Positions 27,228 to 35,393 of a stretch of DNA of 64,000 bases are shown here, piece after piece; positions within the stretch are counted from its first letter, which is position 1; every line of letters starts with the position of its first letter. A program made the translations under genes and the position numbers. Under the pieces are notes generated by a model that made no database searches, was not told the origin of the DNA, and was given only the letters and a program-made list of their open reading frames with translations. This DNA is from Solirubrobacterales bacterium (lineage in GTDB: Bacteria > Actinomycetota > Thermoleophilia > Solirubrobacterales > Solirubrobacteraceae), in contig CANJIV010000007.1 of assembly GCA_947474595.1 (NCBI GenBank), positions 54,961-118,960 on the forward strand. The letters are read 5' to 3'.

Positions 27228-28204
27228 CCTGCTCCTCCCGCCGCTATAGATCCAGCTCGTTCAATTGCCATGATGCCAGCACCGACCAACCCCGCTTCAG
27301 CTCCGAATCCGGCCGGAACAATGCGAACGACATCGCGCGCCAGTGCCAGCGCTCTGGCAGCAACCATCTCACGAGCTGGAGCCAACAGCAACTCACCAGC
27401 TCCGATCACTCCGCCGCCGATCACGACCACCTCAGGGTTTAGCAAGTTGATGATGCTTACCAAGCCAATCCCGAGCCGTTGACCAACCGTTGTAACCGCC
27501 TCGATCGCCGCTAGGTCACCGTCGTGAGCAAGCTCGGTAACGATCGCTCCAGTCAGCTTGTGCCCATCGGCGATTGCGCCAGCCAGCCCTGATTGTGGCG
27601 ACAAAGAGGCCATCCTTTCACCCTCCTTTGCCAGCGCGGGACCCGAAACATAGACCTCCAGACAGCCGCGCCCCCGACAGCTTCCCAAGCAGGGGGGACC
27701 ATCCATTTCGATCACGATATGCCCGAGATCAGCCGCGCAGCCAACCGACCCTCGATAGACGCCACCATTAAGAAAAAGGCCGCCACCGATGCCAGTACCG
27801 ATAGTCAACATAACGACGTCGCGGGCGCCTTGGGCCGATCCTGACCTCGCCTCAGCGAGGACGGCGGCGTTGCCGTCATTGTCAACAAAGACCGGCACCC
27901 CGAGGCGCTCTGCCATTACGTCAGCGAATGGCACATCAACAAGTGGAAGGTGATTAGAGACTGCCGCGACTCGGCGGCTGCGATCGATCAGGCATGGGAT
28001 CCCGAACCCGACGGCATCGACCGGTCGTCCCAGAGAGCCGCGTACCTCCTCAACGCAGTCAACGATTGCGTCGAGTAGCTCACTCGCGCTGAGCTGGGAA
28101 ACCCAGCGGTGAGCTCTATTGCGCACGTTTAGTTCCCCGTCGAGCGAGCCCGCAAGGAGTTTCGTACCGCCGAGATCAACCCCGACGACGCAGACGTCGG
28201 CCAT
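27224..28204 (-). CDS. ROK-family glucokinase-like sugar kinase
   Basis: The 326-residue protein opens with VVGVDLGGTKLLAG (ATP phosphate loop), carries FVDNDGNAAVLAEA (catalytic Asp), TIGTGIGGGLFLNGG and a Cys-rich ROK zinc motif PCLGSCRGRGCLEVYVSG. The zinc motif has one residue more between Cys than the usual CxCGxxGCxE. Glucose is the usual substrate in actinobacteria, but specificity is inferred. I start at MADVCVVG (28204); the frame is open to 28333 but would cross the LCP gene. TATGGT lies 7 nt upstream. Confidence 0.88.
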   Translation of the reverse strand: MADVCVVGVDLGGTKLLAGSLDGELNVRNRAHRWVSQLSASELLDAIVDCVEEVRGSLGRPVDAVGFGIPCLIDRSRRVAAVSNHLPLVDVPFADVMAERLGVPVFVDNDGNAAVLAEARSGSAQGARDVVMLTIGTGIGGGLFLNGGVYRGSVGCAADLGHIVIEMDGPPCLGSCRGRGCLEVYVSGPALAKEGERMASLSPQSGLAGAIADGHKLTGAIVTELAHDGDLAAIEAVTTVGQRLGIGLVSIINLLNPEVVVIGGGVIGAGELLLAPAREMVAARALALARDVVRIVPAGFGAEAGLVGAGIMAIERAGSIAAGGAG

Positions 28205-28227
28205 GTCGGCCACCATACACCGGCTAC
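28205..28227. promoter_or_regulatory. 23-bp divergent start-to-start region between ROK kinase and LCP gene
   Basis: Only 23 bp separate the two start codons. TATGGT (28212-28217, minus) would drive the kinase; on the plus strand CATACA (28214-28219) overlaps it and precedes the LCP ATG by 8 nt. Both transcripts would have to be leaderless and share this core. Confidence 0.5.
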
Positions 28228-29340
28228 ATGAATGACGAACCACGCCCATCACCCAAGAACCAAGAAGAGCCACCGCAGTACACGGCATATCGCTCGCGCC
28301 CGCGCTATCTAGCCTTCCTTGATCGCCGCGCAAAGTCTGACCCAGCCGCGGAATTACAGAGCCTGCGCGCCGACTCCAACGATGTCAAATCACGCCGTAA
28401 GCGGTGGACACTGCGGCGCGTGATCAAGTGGTTTGTTCTGATTATTGGCGGCTGGCTGGCGCTCTCGTTCGTTCTATTTATGGCAAGCGCACAGTTCAAG
28501 CAGGAACAGGTCTCCCCCGCCGCCAAGCTAGCTCTCGACTCCGCAGGCCCGATGCCATTCGTAGCTAACACGATCCTCGTTCTAGGCAGCGATGCAAGGC
28601 CAGCAGGCAGCAAGGAGGGCGGTGCTGATCCCGGTGGCCCAAGCCGCTCAGACACGATCATGTTGATCCGCAGCGGTGGTGGTAAATCTGCACGACTCTC
28701 GATCCCGCGCGACACGGTCGTCGACATTCCTGGCAACGGAGCCAACAAGATAAACGCCGCCTACGCCTTCGGTGGCGCCGCGCTGGCGATCACTACGGTC
28801 AAGCGCTATCTGGGCATCAAGATCAACCACGTGATCGAGGTCAACTTCGACAACTTCCCCGGCTTCATCAACGCGCTGGGGGGAGTCACGGTTAAGACCG
28901 GCTGCGTGACATCCAACATCAACGGCGGCAAAGCCAACGGTGGCTTCACGCTCGAGCTCAAGGCCGGCCAACACCACCTCGACGGCGAGCAAGCGCTCGC
29001 CTTCGCACGCACACGTAAGAACGAATGCAACCCGGCAGAAGACGACATCACGCGCGCCCAGCGACAGCAGGCAGTATTGGCTGGAATCAAAGGACAGATG
29101 CTGACCCCCGGCACGTTTCTACGCCTCCCTTGGGTCGCATGGAAGGCACCGCAAACGATCCGCAGCGACATGCACGGACCAGGGCTGCTGGGACTCTTCG
29201 CCGCGATCGCCACGGGCGGATCGCCACCAACTCGCGTGCTTAAGCCGACCGGCTTTGAGACCTTGCCCGATGGCGGTGCAGGCCTGACCGTCTCTGAAGA
29301 ATCACGCCAAACCGAGGTCAAACGCTTCCTCGACGGCTAA
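28228..29340 (+). CDS. LytR-CpsA-Psr (LCP) family cell-wall polymer ligase
   Basis: LCP proteins transfer glycopolymers from lipid carriers to peptidoglycan. The 370-residue protein has a cytoplasmic N-terminus of about 65 residues, one membrane helix (WFVLIIGGWLALSFVLFMASA) and an LCP domain with ILVLGSDARPA, RSDTIMLIRSG, ARLSIPRDTVVDIPGNG (catalytic-site Arg and Asp), INAAYAFGG, DNFPGFINALGGV and LAFARTRKNE..DDITRAQRQQ. In actinobacteria such enzymes attach arabinogalactan or teichoic-type polymers; the polymer here is unknown. Confidence 0.92.
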   Translation: MNDEPRPSPKNQEEPPQYTAYRSRPRYLAFLDRRAKSDPAAELQSLRADSNDVKSRRKRWTLRRVIKWFVLIIGGWLALSFVLFMASAQFKQEQVSPAAKLALDSAGPMPFVANTILVLGSDARPAGSKEGGADPGGPSRSDTIMLIRSGGGKSARLSIPRDTVVDIPGNGANKINAAYAFGGAALAITTVKRYLGIKINHVIEVNFDNFPGFINALGGVTVKTGCVTSNINGGKANGGFTLELKAGQHHLDGEQALAFARTRKNECNPAEDDITRAQRQQAVLAGIKGQMLTPGTFLRLPWVAWKAPQTIRSDMHGPGLLGLFAAIATGGSPPTRVLKPTGFETLPDGGAGLTVSEESRQTEVKRFLDG

Positions 29341-29354
29341 GGCGCCTAGCGAAA

Positions 29355-29374
29355 CCTTCGATCTACTTCGAAGG
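29355..29374. terminator. Hairpin between convergent LCP and fmdB genes
   Basis: CCTTCGA and TCGAAGG flank a 6-nt loop; the fmdB-like stop lies inside it. It could serve both directions. No U-tract. Confidence 0.5.
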
Positions 29375-29743
29375 CTTCTTCGGCGGGCCGTCAGAGGGTG
29401 AATCTTTGCTCTTGGAGCTAGAAGAGCCGGAGGAGTCCGAGGAGGTTGAGGAGGTCGAGGAAGAGTCAGACTTCTTCTCTGCCTTATCGGCCGACGATGA
29501 CTTGACCTTGGCGTCGTTAGCGTCGGCGCCCTTGTCGGCAGACTCCTTCATCTCCCGGTTGCGCTTCTTGGTTCCATAGTCAGTGTTGTGGAACCCAGAC
29601 CCCTTGAAGTGGATCGCGATCGGGTGAAAAACGCGAGAGACGGTAGCGCCACAAGTTTCACAAACCGTGATCGGGTCATCGGCCATCCGCTGGGTGACCT
29701 CGAAGATGTGTCCCTTCTTGCACTTGTACTCATAGATCGGCAT
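29363..29743 (-). CDS. FmdB-family zinc-ribbon protein
   Basis: The 126-residue protein starts MPIYEYKCKKGHIFEV and has the second Cys pair VCETCG, forming the small zinc ribbon of the FmdB/CxxC-CxxC regulatory family. It continues HFKGSGFHNTDYG, then a low-complexity tail of Lys, Asp and Ser (about residues 60-126). The biochemical role of the family is unclear. TATACT 9 nt upstream supports the ATG at 29743 over the longer frame to 29779. Confidence 0.88.
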   Translation of the reverse strand: MPIYEYKCKKGHIFEVTQRMADDPITVCETCGATVSRVFHPIAIHFKGSGFHNTDYGTKKRNREMKESADKGADANDAKVKSSSADKAEKKSDSSSTSSTSSDSSGSSSSKSKDSPSDGPPKKPSK

Positions 29744-29752
29744 TAACCACTG

Positions 29753-29758
29753 AGTATA
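29753..29758 (-). promoter_or_regulatory. -10-like TATACT, 9 nt before fmdB-like ATG
   Basis: One of the two closest matches to the canonical TATAAT among the start-proximal hexamers; implies a leaderless mRNA. Confidence 0.55.
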
Positions 29759-29911
29759 GGAAGCAGAACGCATATTCACCCAGCTGCTCTAACGGGCTGG
29801 CATAAGACGGCTCCGCCAAGAGCGCATCAACGCTGGATATTACGACCGCAATTGCGGCGATCATCGGAGCGAGCATCTAAGCCTTTGCGCCAGATCACTA
29901 GCATCCATCCA

Positions 29912-31282
29912 ATGAGCCAAGACGTAGTGACAATGGAGAAGGTCGTCGCGCTATGCAAACGGCGCGGCTTCATCTTCCCTTCCTCTGAAATTTACGGCGG
30001 CCTTGGCTCGACCTACGACTACGGCCACTACGGGGTGTTGCTGAAATCAAACGTAAAGGCCGAGTGGTGGCGGGCGATGATCAGCGATCGCGATGACATC
30101 GTGGCGATCGACTCGGCGATCCTCCAACACCCGAAGGTATGGGAGGCCAGCGGCCACCTTGCTGGCTTCACCGACCCAATGGTCGACTGCAAGACATGCG
30201 GCAAGCGCTTCCGTGCCGACCATCTTGGTGAGCTCGCCTGCCCGCCTAAGCCATCTAAGCACCCAGGAGAGGGGCCGGAGTGTGAGCTGACCGGCGCGCG
30301 CGACTTCAACCTGATGTTTGAGACACACGTAGGACCAGTCGCTGATACCGCCTCGATCGCCTACCTACGTCCCGAAACCGCTCAGGGCATCTTCATCAAC
30401 TTCAAGAACGTCTTACAGTTCGCACGCAAGAAGCCGCCCTTCGGAATCGCCCAGGTCGGCAAATCCTTTCGTAACGAGATCACGCCTGGCAACTTCATTT
30501 TTAGAACTCGCGAGTTCGAGCAGATGGAGATGGAGTTCTTCGTCCCACCGGCCGAGGCCGCAACTTGGTATGAGTACTGGCAGAAGGCTCGCTATCAGTG
30601 GTACACCGAACTCGGGCTCAGGCCTGACCATCTGATGCTGCGCCCACACGAGGCCGATGAACTCTCTCACTACTCAAGCGCCACTAGCGACATCGAGTAC
30701 CTCTTTCCGATCGGCTGGTCTGAGCTAGAGGGCATCGCCAACCGCGGCGACTTCGATCTCAAGGCTCACACTGAGCACTCTGGGGAGAAGCTTGAATACT
30801 TTGACCAAGGCTCCGGTGAACGCTTCGTCCCCCACGTCATAGAGCCAGCCGCCGGAGCTGACCGTGCGACGCTCGCCTTCCTCGTAGATGCCTACGATGA
30901 GGAGGAGATCGAGGGAGATACACGCACCGTTCTACGCCTGCACCCCAGGCTCGCTCCGGTCAAAGTCGCGGTCTTGCCTCTAGTTCGCAAGGACGGCCAA
31001 CCTGAGGTAGCCCGGGAAATCGTCGCGGCCCTGCGCGGGCGGATGACTACCGAGTACGACGAAGGTGGCTCGATCGGCAAGCGCTATCGGCGCCAAGACG
31101 AGATCGGCACGCCATATGGCGTGACGGTCGACCACCAGACGATCGAAGATCGGACCGTCACCGTGCGTGACCGTGACTCGCTGGCTCAAGAGCGCGTTGG
31201 GATTGACGATCTCACCGAGCTACTAACTGCGCGCCTGCACGCGCCGTGGGTAACGCCGAAGCTTGCTGACTCCGCCAGCTAA
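29912..31282 (+). CDS. glyS: Glycyl-tRNA synthetase (alpha2 type)
   Basis: The class II enzyme charges tRNA-Gly. The 456-residue protein shows KRRGFIFPSSEIYGGLGSTYDYGHYG, a Cys motif DCKTCGKRFRADHL, YLRPETAQGIFINFKNV, IAQVGKSFRNEITPGNFIFRTREFEQMEME (motif 2) and the C-terminal anticodon domain VAVLPLVRKDGQPEVAREI. It is the eukaryote/actinobacterial-type homodimer, not the alpha2beta2 form. I start at MSQDVV (29912) because TAGCAT lies 7 nt upstream. Confidence 0.96.
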   Translation: MSQDVVTMEKVVALCKRRGFIFPSSEIYGGLGSTYDYGHYGVLLKSNVKAEWWRAMISDRDDIVAIDSAILQHPKVWEASGHLAGFTDPMVDCKTCGKRFRADHLGELACPPKPSKHPGEGPECELTGARDFNLMFETHVGPVADTASIAYLRPETAQGIFINFKNVLQFARKKPPFGIAQVGKSFRNEITPGNFIFRTREFEQMEMEFFVPPAEAATWYEYWQKARYQWYTELGLRPDHLMLRPHEADELSHYSSATSDIEYLFPIGWSELEGIANRGDFDLKAHTEHSGEKLEYFDQGSGERFVPHVIEPAAGADRATLAFLVDAYDEEEIEGDTRTVLRLHPRLAPVKVAVLPLVRKDGQPEVAREIVAALRGRMTTEYDEGGSIGKRYRRQDEIGTPYGVTVDHQTIEDRTVTVRDRDSLAQERVGIDDLTELLTARLHAPWVTPKLADSAS

Positions 31283-31300
31283 ACCAGCTCTCGATCCCGC

Positions 31301-32719
31301 TCAGCTGTCAAAGCCCAAACCGACCCCGTCGAGGAGCCGCAACCATGGCCCGCGGCGCCCGCCGTTCTGATCGGCCCGTCCGAGTGCTCTGCGGGTGGCA
31401 GTTATTACCGGCCAGCGCAGTGGCTCAGGCGGAAATGGCAGTGGACGCGTGCGAACCAGCCGAAGCCGCGTGAACTCGGTATCGGCTCCATCGAGTAGGT
31501 CCAAGGCTACGCGAGCACCGAACCGCGTCGCAGCGACACCGAGGCCCGTATATCCGACCGCATAGGCCGTCTTGCCTGCGTGAGCAGTGCCGAAGCTAAC
31601 GCAGAATCGACTGCATGTATCGATCACACCGCCCCAAGTGTGGGTGATCCTCACTCCCTCCAGCTGCGGAAATGTCTCAAACAGATGCCTAGTTAGGGTT
31701 GCGATCACCTCGGCATTCTGGTCGTGGTGTGGACCGACGCCGCCGCCGAAGTAATAGACCGCCTCGTAGCCGCCGAAGAGGATTCGATTGTCGGGAGTGA
31801 GGCGGTAGTAGTGGAAGCGGTTGCCACCATCTGAGAGCCCTTGACGCCCACTCCAGCCAATCCCGGCCAGTTGGCTGGCTGAGAGCGGCTCGGTGACGAT
31901 TACGTAGTCATAGACCGGCGCGATAGTCCGGTTGATCGGCGCCAGCAACCCTGGATAGCCACCGGTGCCAAGCAGCACACGCCGCGCGCGCACCTGACCC
32001 CCAGGACACCCCACAACAACCCGGTCGCCCTCATCACGCAAGCTTTGCACGGGCGAGTGGTCGTGAATGCGAACCCCGAGCTCGAGCGCCACGCGGCGTA
32101 GCCCCCAAGCGATCCGAGCCGGATCAACGATCCCTCCCCCGCCTTTTTGCCAGATCCCACCAAGGTAGGTAGGCGAGTCAACCAACGCCCTTACGGCGGC
32201 ACCATCGAGCACCTCGACGTCGGCCCCGTAGCGTCTTTGTACGGCAGCAGCTTCCTCGAGTTCGGCAAGTTGGTGAGGTGCCGTAGCCACGGTTATCGAT
32301 CCGCTGGCCTCGTAGCGAGCGTCGATCGCGTGATTTTCCAGCGTAGCCACGAGGTCGGCAAGGTTCTGCTCACCGATTCGCTCTAGCGTCTCTAGCTCAT
32401 CTTCAAAGCGAGCAACTCCATTAAGGATCCCGTGGGTTAATGATGCCTCTACAAATCCACCGTTGCGGCCCGATGCGCCAAAGGCAGCGCAGTTAGCCTC
32501 GAGCACCACCACGTCGCGACCGGGATCATCCTGCTTGGCTTGAACCGCCGCCCATAGACCGGTGAAGCCAGCGCCGACGATCACTAGGTCTGCGGTGGTG
32601 GGGGCTGTGAGCGCGGGGGCAGGTAGCGGGGCGTCGGGTGAGTCAAGCCAAAACGGCCGCGCTACTGCATCGATCAATGCCGGGTGAGCAGCCGTGCTCG
32701 ACGGCGACCTAAGGCTCAC
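31301..32719 (-). CDS. FAD-dependent oxidoreductase, DAO family
   Basis: The 472-residue protein has an N-terminal Rossmann dinucleotide site ADLVIVGAGFTGLWAAVQAKQ (about residues 44-64), VVVLEANCAAFGASGRNGGF and a C-terminal YAVGYTGLGVAATRFGARVALDLLDG. The pattern matches glycine/sarcosine/gamma-glutamylputrescine oxidases (PuuB/OrdL-like), which oxidise secondary or primary amines. The substrate is unknown. The GTG start at 32719, with GGTGG 7 nt upstream, overlaps the methyltransferase gene by 11 nt. Confidence 0.85.
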   Translation of the reverse strand: MSLRSPSSTAAHPALIDAVARPFWLDSPDAPLPAPALTAPTTADLVIVGAGFTGLWAAVQAKQDDPGRDVVVLEANCAAFGASGRNGGFVEASLTHGILNGVARFEDELETLERIGEQNLADLVATLENHAIDARYEASGSITVATAPHQLAELEEAAAVQRRYGADVEVLDGAAVRALVDSPTYLGGIWQKGGGGIVDPARIAWGLRRVALELGVRIHDHSPVQSLRDEGDRVVVGCPGGQVRARRVLLGTGGYPGLLAPINRTIAPVYDYVIVTEPLSASQLAGIGWSGRQGLSDGGNRFHYYRLTPDNRILFGGYEAVYYFGGGVGPHHDQNAEVIATLTRHLFETFPQLEGVRITHTWGGVIDTCSRFCVSFGTAHAGKTAYAVGYTGLGVAATRFGARVALDLLDGADTEFTRLRLVRTRPLPFPPEPLRWPVITATRRALGRADQNGGRRGPWLRLLDGVGLGFDS

Positions 32720-33359
32720 GTGAGGCCACCGCACTGCCCACGATCATCGGCCTTAGATACGCGGCGGCCTTAGGCAGACGTGTGTGCTGCACGGACTCAA
32801 CAGTCAGCCCAGAGGCCTCAATTGCCGCCAGCGTGTCGCGGTTGGGATGACAGCCATCGGCGACGAAGCTGTGAATCGGATCGAGGCGATCCTGCCAACG
32901 CGCGATCCGATCGTCTTGAGATCGGACATGCTCGATGAAGAGAAACCTCCCGCCTGGGCGCAGAACGCGTTTGACCTCTTCCAGCGCAGCCCCCGGAGAA
33001 GTAGCCGTGCACAAGACCAGCGTGCAGACAACGGTGTCGAAGCGATCGTTAGCAAACGGCAGCCGATCGGCCGGCGCACAGACGACCTCGGCCTGGCGGG
33101 GCCCAGCTGCCACTGCATCCCACAGCCGCCTCACCATGTGCTCTCCCGGCTCGGTTAAGACGAGCTCTGTAACGGCCTCGGGGTAGTGGGCGAGGTTCAG
33201 TCCGGTGCCAGCGCCAATCTCAAGCGTCGCTCCGCTAGCGCCGGCTAGCAAAGCGTGTCTACAGTCAGATAGCCCCGCCTCTTCGCTTACCCGTAGCACG
33301 CGGTCGTAGAGGCGCGCGAAGGCGCGACCGACCGTGGCGCGATAAAGAGATCCTGACAT
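32709..33359 (-). CDS. Class I SAM methyltransferase (UbiE/PmtA-like)
   Basis: The 216-residue protein has motif I ATLEIGAGTGLNLAHYPEAV, LVLTEPGEHMVRRLW, RFDTVVCTLVLCTATSPGAALEEVKRVLRPGGRFLFIEHVRS. Such proteins methylate small molecules or phospholipids. TACCGT lies 9 nt before the ATG. It is first in a two-gene operon with the FAD oxidoreductase. Confidence 0.82.
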   Translation of the reverse strand: MSGSLYRATVGRAFARLYDRVLRVSEEAGLSDCRHALLAGASGATLEIGAGTGLNLAHYPEAVTELVLTEPGEHMVRRLWDAVAAGPRQAEVVCAPADRLPFANDRFDTVVCTLVLCTATSPGAALEEVKRVLRPGGRFLFIEHVRSQDDRIARWQDRLDPIHSFVADGCHPNRDTLAAIEASGLTVESVQHTRLPKAAAYLRPMIVGSAVASREP

Positions 33360-33518
33360 CTCCCACGCACGGTAGCGCTCAAGCTCCTCGCGCCTCCTCT
33401 CGGGCAGTCGGACTGCGCGCCCAGCTAAATTGCTGCGGGGGGTAGCATTAGCGGTCCAACCGTCATCCCAACGGTCGCACTGCAGCCAACGACAGAGCAG
33501 CGAGGAGCAAAACTAGCG

Positions 33519-34808
33519 ATGACCACTCCCCAACCGTCGACCATCGAGACTCGCGAGGCCATTGCGGCCGACCAACTCTCCTACGAGGACCTCTACGCTC
33601 GCTGGGAAAAGGGCAACTGGAGCTCGACTGATATTGACTTCAGCCAAGATAAGATCGATTGGAAGCAGACCTTCACTCCACTTGAACGCAAGGCGGCACT
33701 CTGGAACTATGCGCTCTTCTTTCATGGAGAAGATTCCGTCACCGACAACCTCTCCCCGTTCATCGATGCGGCTCCGCTCGAAGAGCAGAAGTACTTCCTA
33801 GCCACCCAGCAGGCCGACGAGGCCCGTCACGCAGTCTTCTTTGGGCGGTTTATGAAGGAGGTGGTCGAGACCGGAGCCCAGACGATCGCTGGGTCACTAA
33901 ACGCGACTCGACCAGAGCTCACGTGGGGATTTTTGAAGACCTTCGAGGCTCTCGACAGAGTCGCCGATGAGCTGCGTCGAGATCAATCGCCCCCGATGCT
34001 GGCCCGCGCGATCACCCTCTACCACCTGATTATCGAGGCGACCCTCGCCCAACCTGGACAACATTTCATCGAGTCATACCTCGTCGAGCGCAGCCTGCTG
34101 CCGGGTTTCCGCTCCGGCATGCGCAACGTGGCACTAGATGAGCAGCGCCACATCGGCTTTGGCGTCAAGATGATCGCCGACCTGATCCGGATCGATCCCG
34201 AATGTAAGGCAGCTATATCCCAGATGCTACGAGAGGTCACTCCCTACACCGTTGCCGTCTTCGTGCCGCCTAACTGGGACGAGCGCTATGCGACTAGCTT
34301 TGGCTTCTGCCTCGAAGACATCTTTGAGGAAGGGGCTCGATCACTGGAGGCCAAGCTGCGCGCGGCAGGGCTTCCTCCTGAAGAGTTGCCAGGCGGATCG
34401 GTCTTCCCTTTTGACCTTCCTGCCCGCGAACGCGGCGATCGGGCACTGGCGCTGCTGCGCTCTAACTACCTCGGTGAGCGGTTTGGGCCGGTCTCGCGTG
34501 ACCCTGAAATCCAAGCGCTCTACTTCGATGGAATCAAGCGTGCAGTCGACCCCAGCGCACCGGAGATGACCGTGATCTGGGAGTTCACCGACGCCGAGCC
34601 GTGGCACTTACGAGTCGCCAACGGCTCTACGGCGATCGCGCCGGGACGGATCGAGAACGCCGACCTAACCTTGCGCTGCACGCTCGACGATTTCGTAGAT
34701 ATCACTGCTAAGCGCGAGGATCCACGTCGTGCAATTCTGCGCGGCAAGCTGCGTCTGAAAGGATCGCCAGTGGCGATCTGGCGGGCCCGGGCGTTATTTT
34801 CAGCCTGA
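33519..34808 (+). CDS. R2-like ligand-binding oxidase fused to an SCP2-like domain
   Basis: Residues 1-300 form a ferritin-like R2 fold with all six metal ligands: E71, E101 and H104 (ADEARH), E173, E208 and H211 (DEQRH). V74 and Y168 stand where R2lox enzymes form a Val-Tyr ether crosslink, and the first ligand is Glu rather than the Asp of NrdB, so this is a Mn/Fe R2lox, not a ribonucleotide reductase. Residues about 345-429 resemble an SCP2 sterol-carrier domain (WHLRVANGSTAI, ADLTLRCTLDDFVDI, ILRGKLRLKGS). R2lox binds a long-chain fatty acid in known structures; a fused lipid-carrier domain fits lipid oxidation. GAGGAG precedes the ATG. Confidence 0.88.
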   Translation: MTTPQPSTIETREAIAADQLSYEDLYARWEKGNWSSTDIDFSQDKIDWKQTFTPLERKAALWNYALFFHGEDSVTDNLSPFIDAAPLEEQKYFLATQQADEARHAVFFGRFMKEVVETGAQTIAGSLNATRPELTWGFLKTFEALDRVADELRRDQSPPMLARAITLYHLIIEATLAQPGQHFIESYLVERSLLPGFRSGMRNVALDEQRHIGFGVKMIADLIRIDPECKAAISQMLREVTPYTVAVFVPPNWDERYATSFGFCLEDIFEEGARSLEAKLRAAGLPPEELPGGSVFPFDLPARERGDRALALLRSNYLGERFGPVSRDPEIQALYFDGIKRAVDPSAPEMTVIWEFTDAEPWHLRVANGSTAIAPGRIENADLTLRCTLDDFVDITAKREDPRRAILRGKLRLKGSPVAIWRARALFSA

Positions 34809-34850
34809 GGCCTAGTCCAGTGTCACGGCTGCGACTACCTACCAACCACC

Positions 34851-34872
34851 GAGGGCGCCCGCAGGCGCCCTC
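34851..34872. terminator. Strong 9-bp GC hairpin between convergent genes
   Basis: GAGGGCGCC and GGCGCCCTC flank CGCA. It lies between the R2lox stop and the stop of the opposing 150-aa gene. It is followed by GAAAA on the plus strand, not a T-tract. Confidence 0.6.
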
Positions 34873-34901
34873 GAAAAGCCATCGACGTCAGATAGTTAAA
34901 A

Positions 34902-35354
34902 CTAGGAAGTAGATACCGGGTCTGGCAGCGGCGTGGTTACCGTGCTAGAGACGTAGTCGAACTCCTCCTCGGCACCAAACAGTGCATCGAGAACGGTCTT
35001 GCGCAGACCTTCGCTCAACGCCAGCGCCAGCGCGGCTCCGGCGACGAGAATCAACAGCTTGCGCCCTAGGCGCCTCTTCTTGCGCTTGACCGGCCCCTCC
35101 CGTAACGCAACAACCGAAGTTCCGATCAGCATCGCTGCCGAGCGCAACTCCTTCTGTAGCTTCCTGTCCTCAAGCAGAGCCTGCATCGCAGGCTTGCCGT
35201 TAGTCATGCGGCCGTAGGCGCCTCGCGATAGCCCGTAAGCCTCGCGAATGCTCTGGCGTACCTCGGCATCTTGGATCAACCGCTGAAGTGCGGGGTTGTT
35301 TCTAAGCTTCTTGAGACCTTCGCCTGCGAATGCCGCTTTATCTCGTGCTGCCAT
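34902..35354 (-). CDS. Single-pass membrane protein, unknown function
   Basis: The 150-residue protein has a helical basic N-terminal part (about 1-100; LRNNPALQRLIQDAEVRQSIREAYG), a Lys/Arg cluster PVKRKKRRLGRK, one membrane segment (LLILVAGAALALALSEGL) and a short external tail. GGGAG lies before the ATG. I do not recognise the family. It ends against the R2lox gene and starts 39 bp downstream of lon on the same strand, so it may be the last gene of the hsp20-lon unit. Confidence 0.65.
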   Translation of the reverse strand: MAARDKAAFAGEGLKKLRNNPALQRLIQDAEVRQSIREAYGLSRGAYGRMTNGKPAMQALLEDRKLQKELRSAAMLIGTSVVALREGPVKRKKRRLGRKLLILVAGAALALALSEGLRKTVLDALFGAEEEFDYVSSTVTTPLPDPVSTS

Positions 35355-35393
35355 GAACTCTCCCTCGGAACGATTGCTTGGAGTCTGCGCAGT

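Noticed and set aside
32720..32734. GTG start for the FAD oxidoreductase at 32734
   Set aside because: The GTG at 32719 has a GGTGG at the right distance and a smaller overlap with the methyltransferase gene.
33519..34808. Annotation as ribonucleotide reductase beta subunit
   Set aside because: The first ligand is Glu (E71), the Val-Tyr crosslink pair of R2lox is present and there is no nrdA; R2lox fits better.
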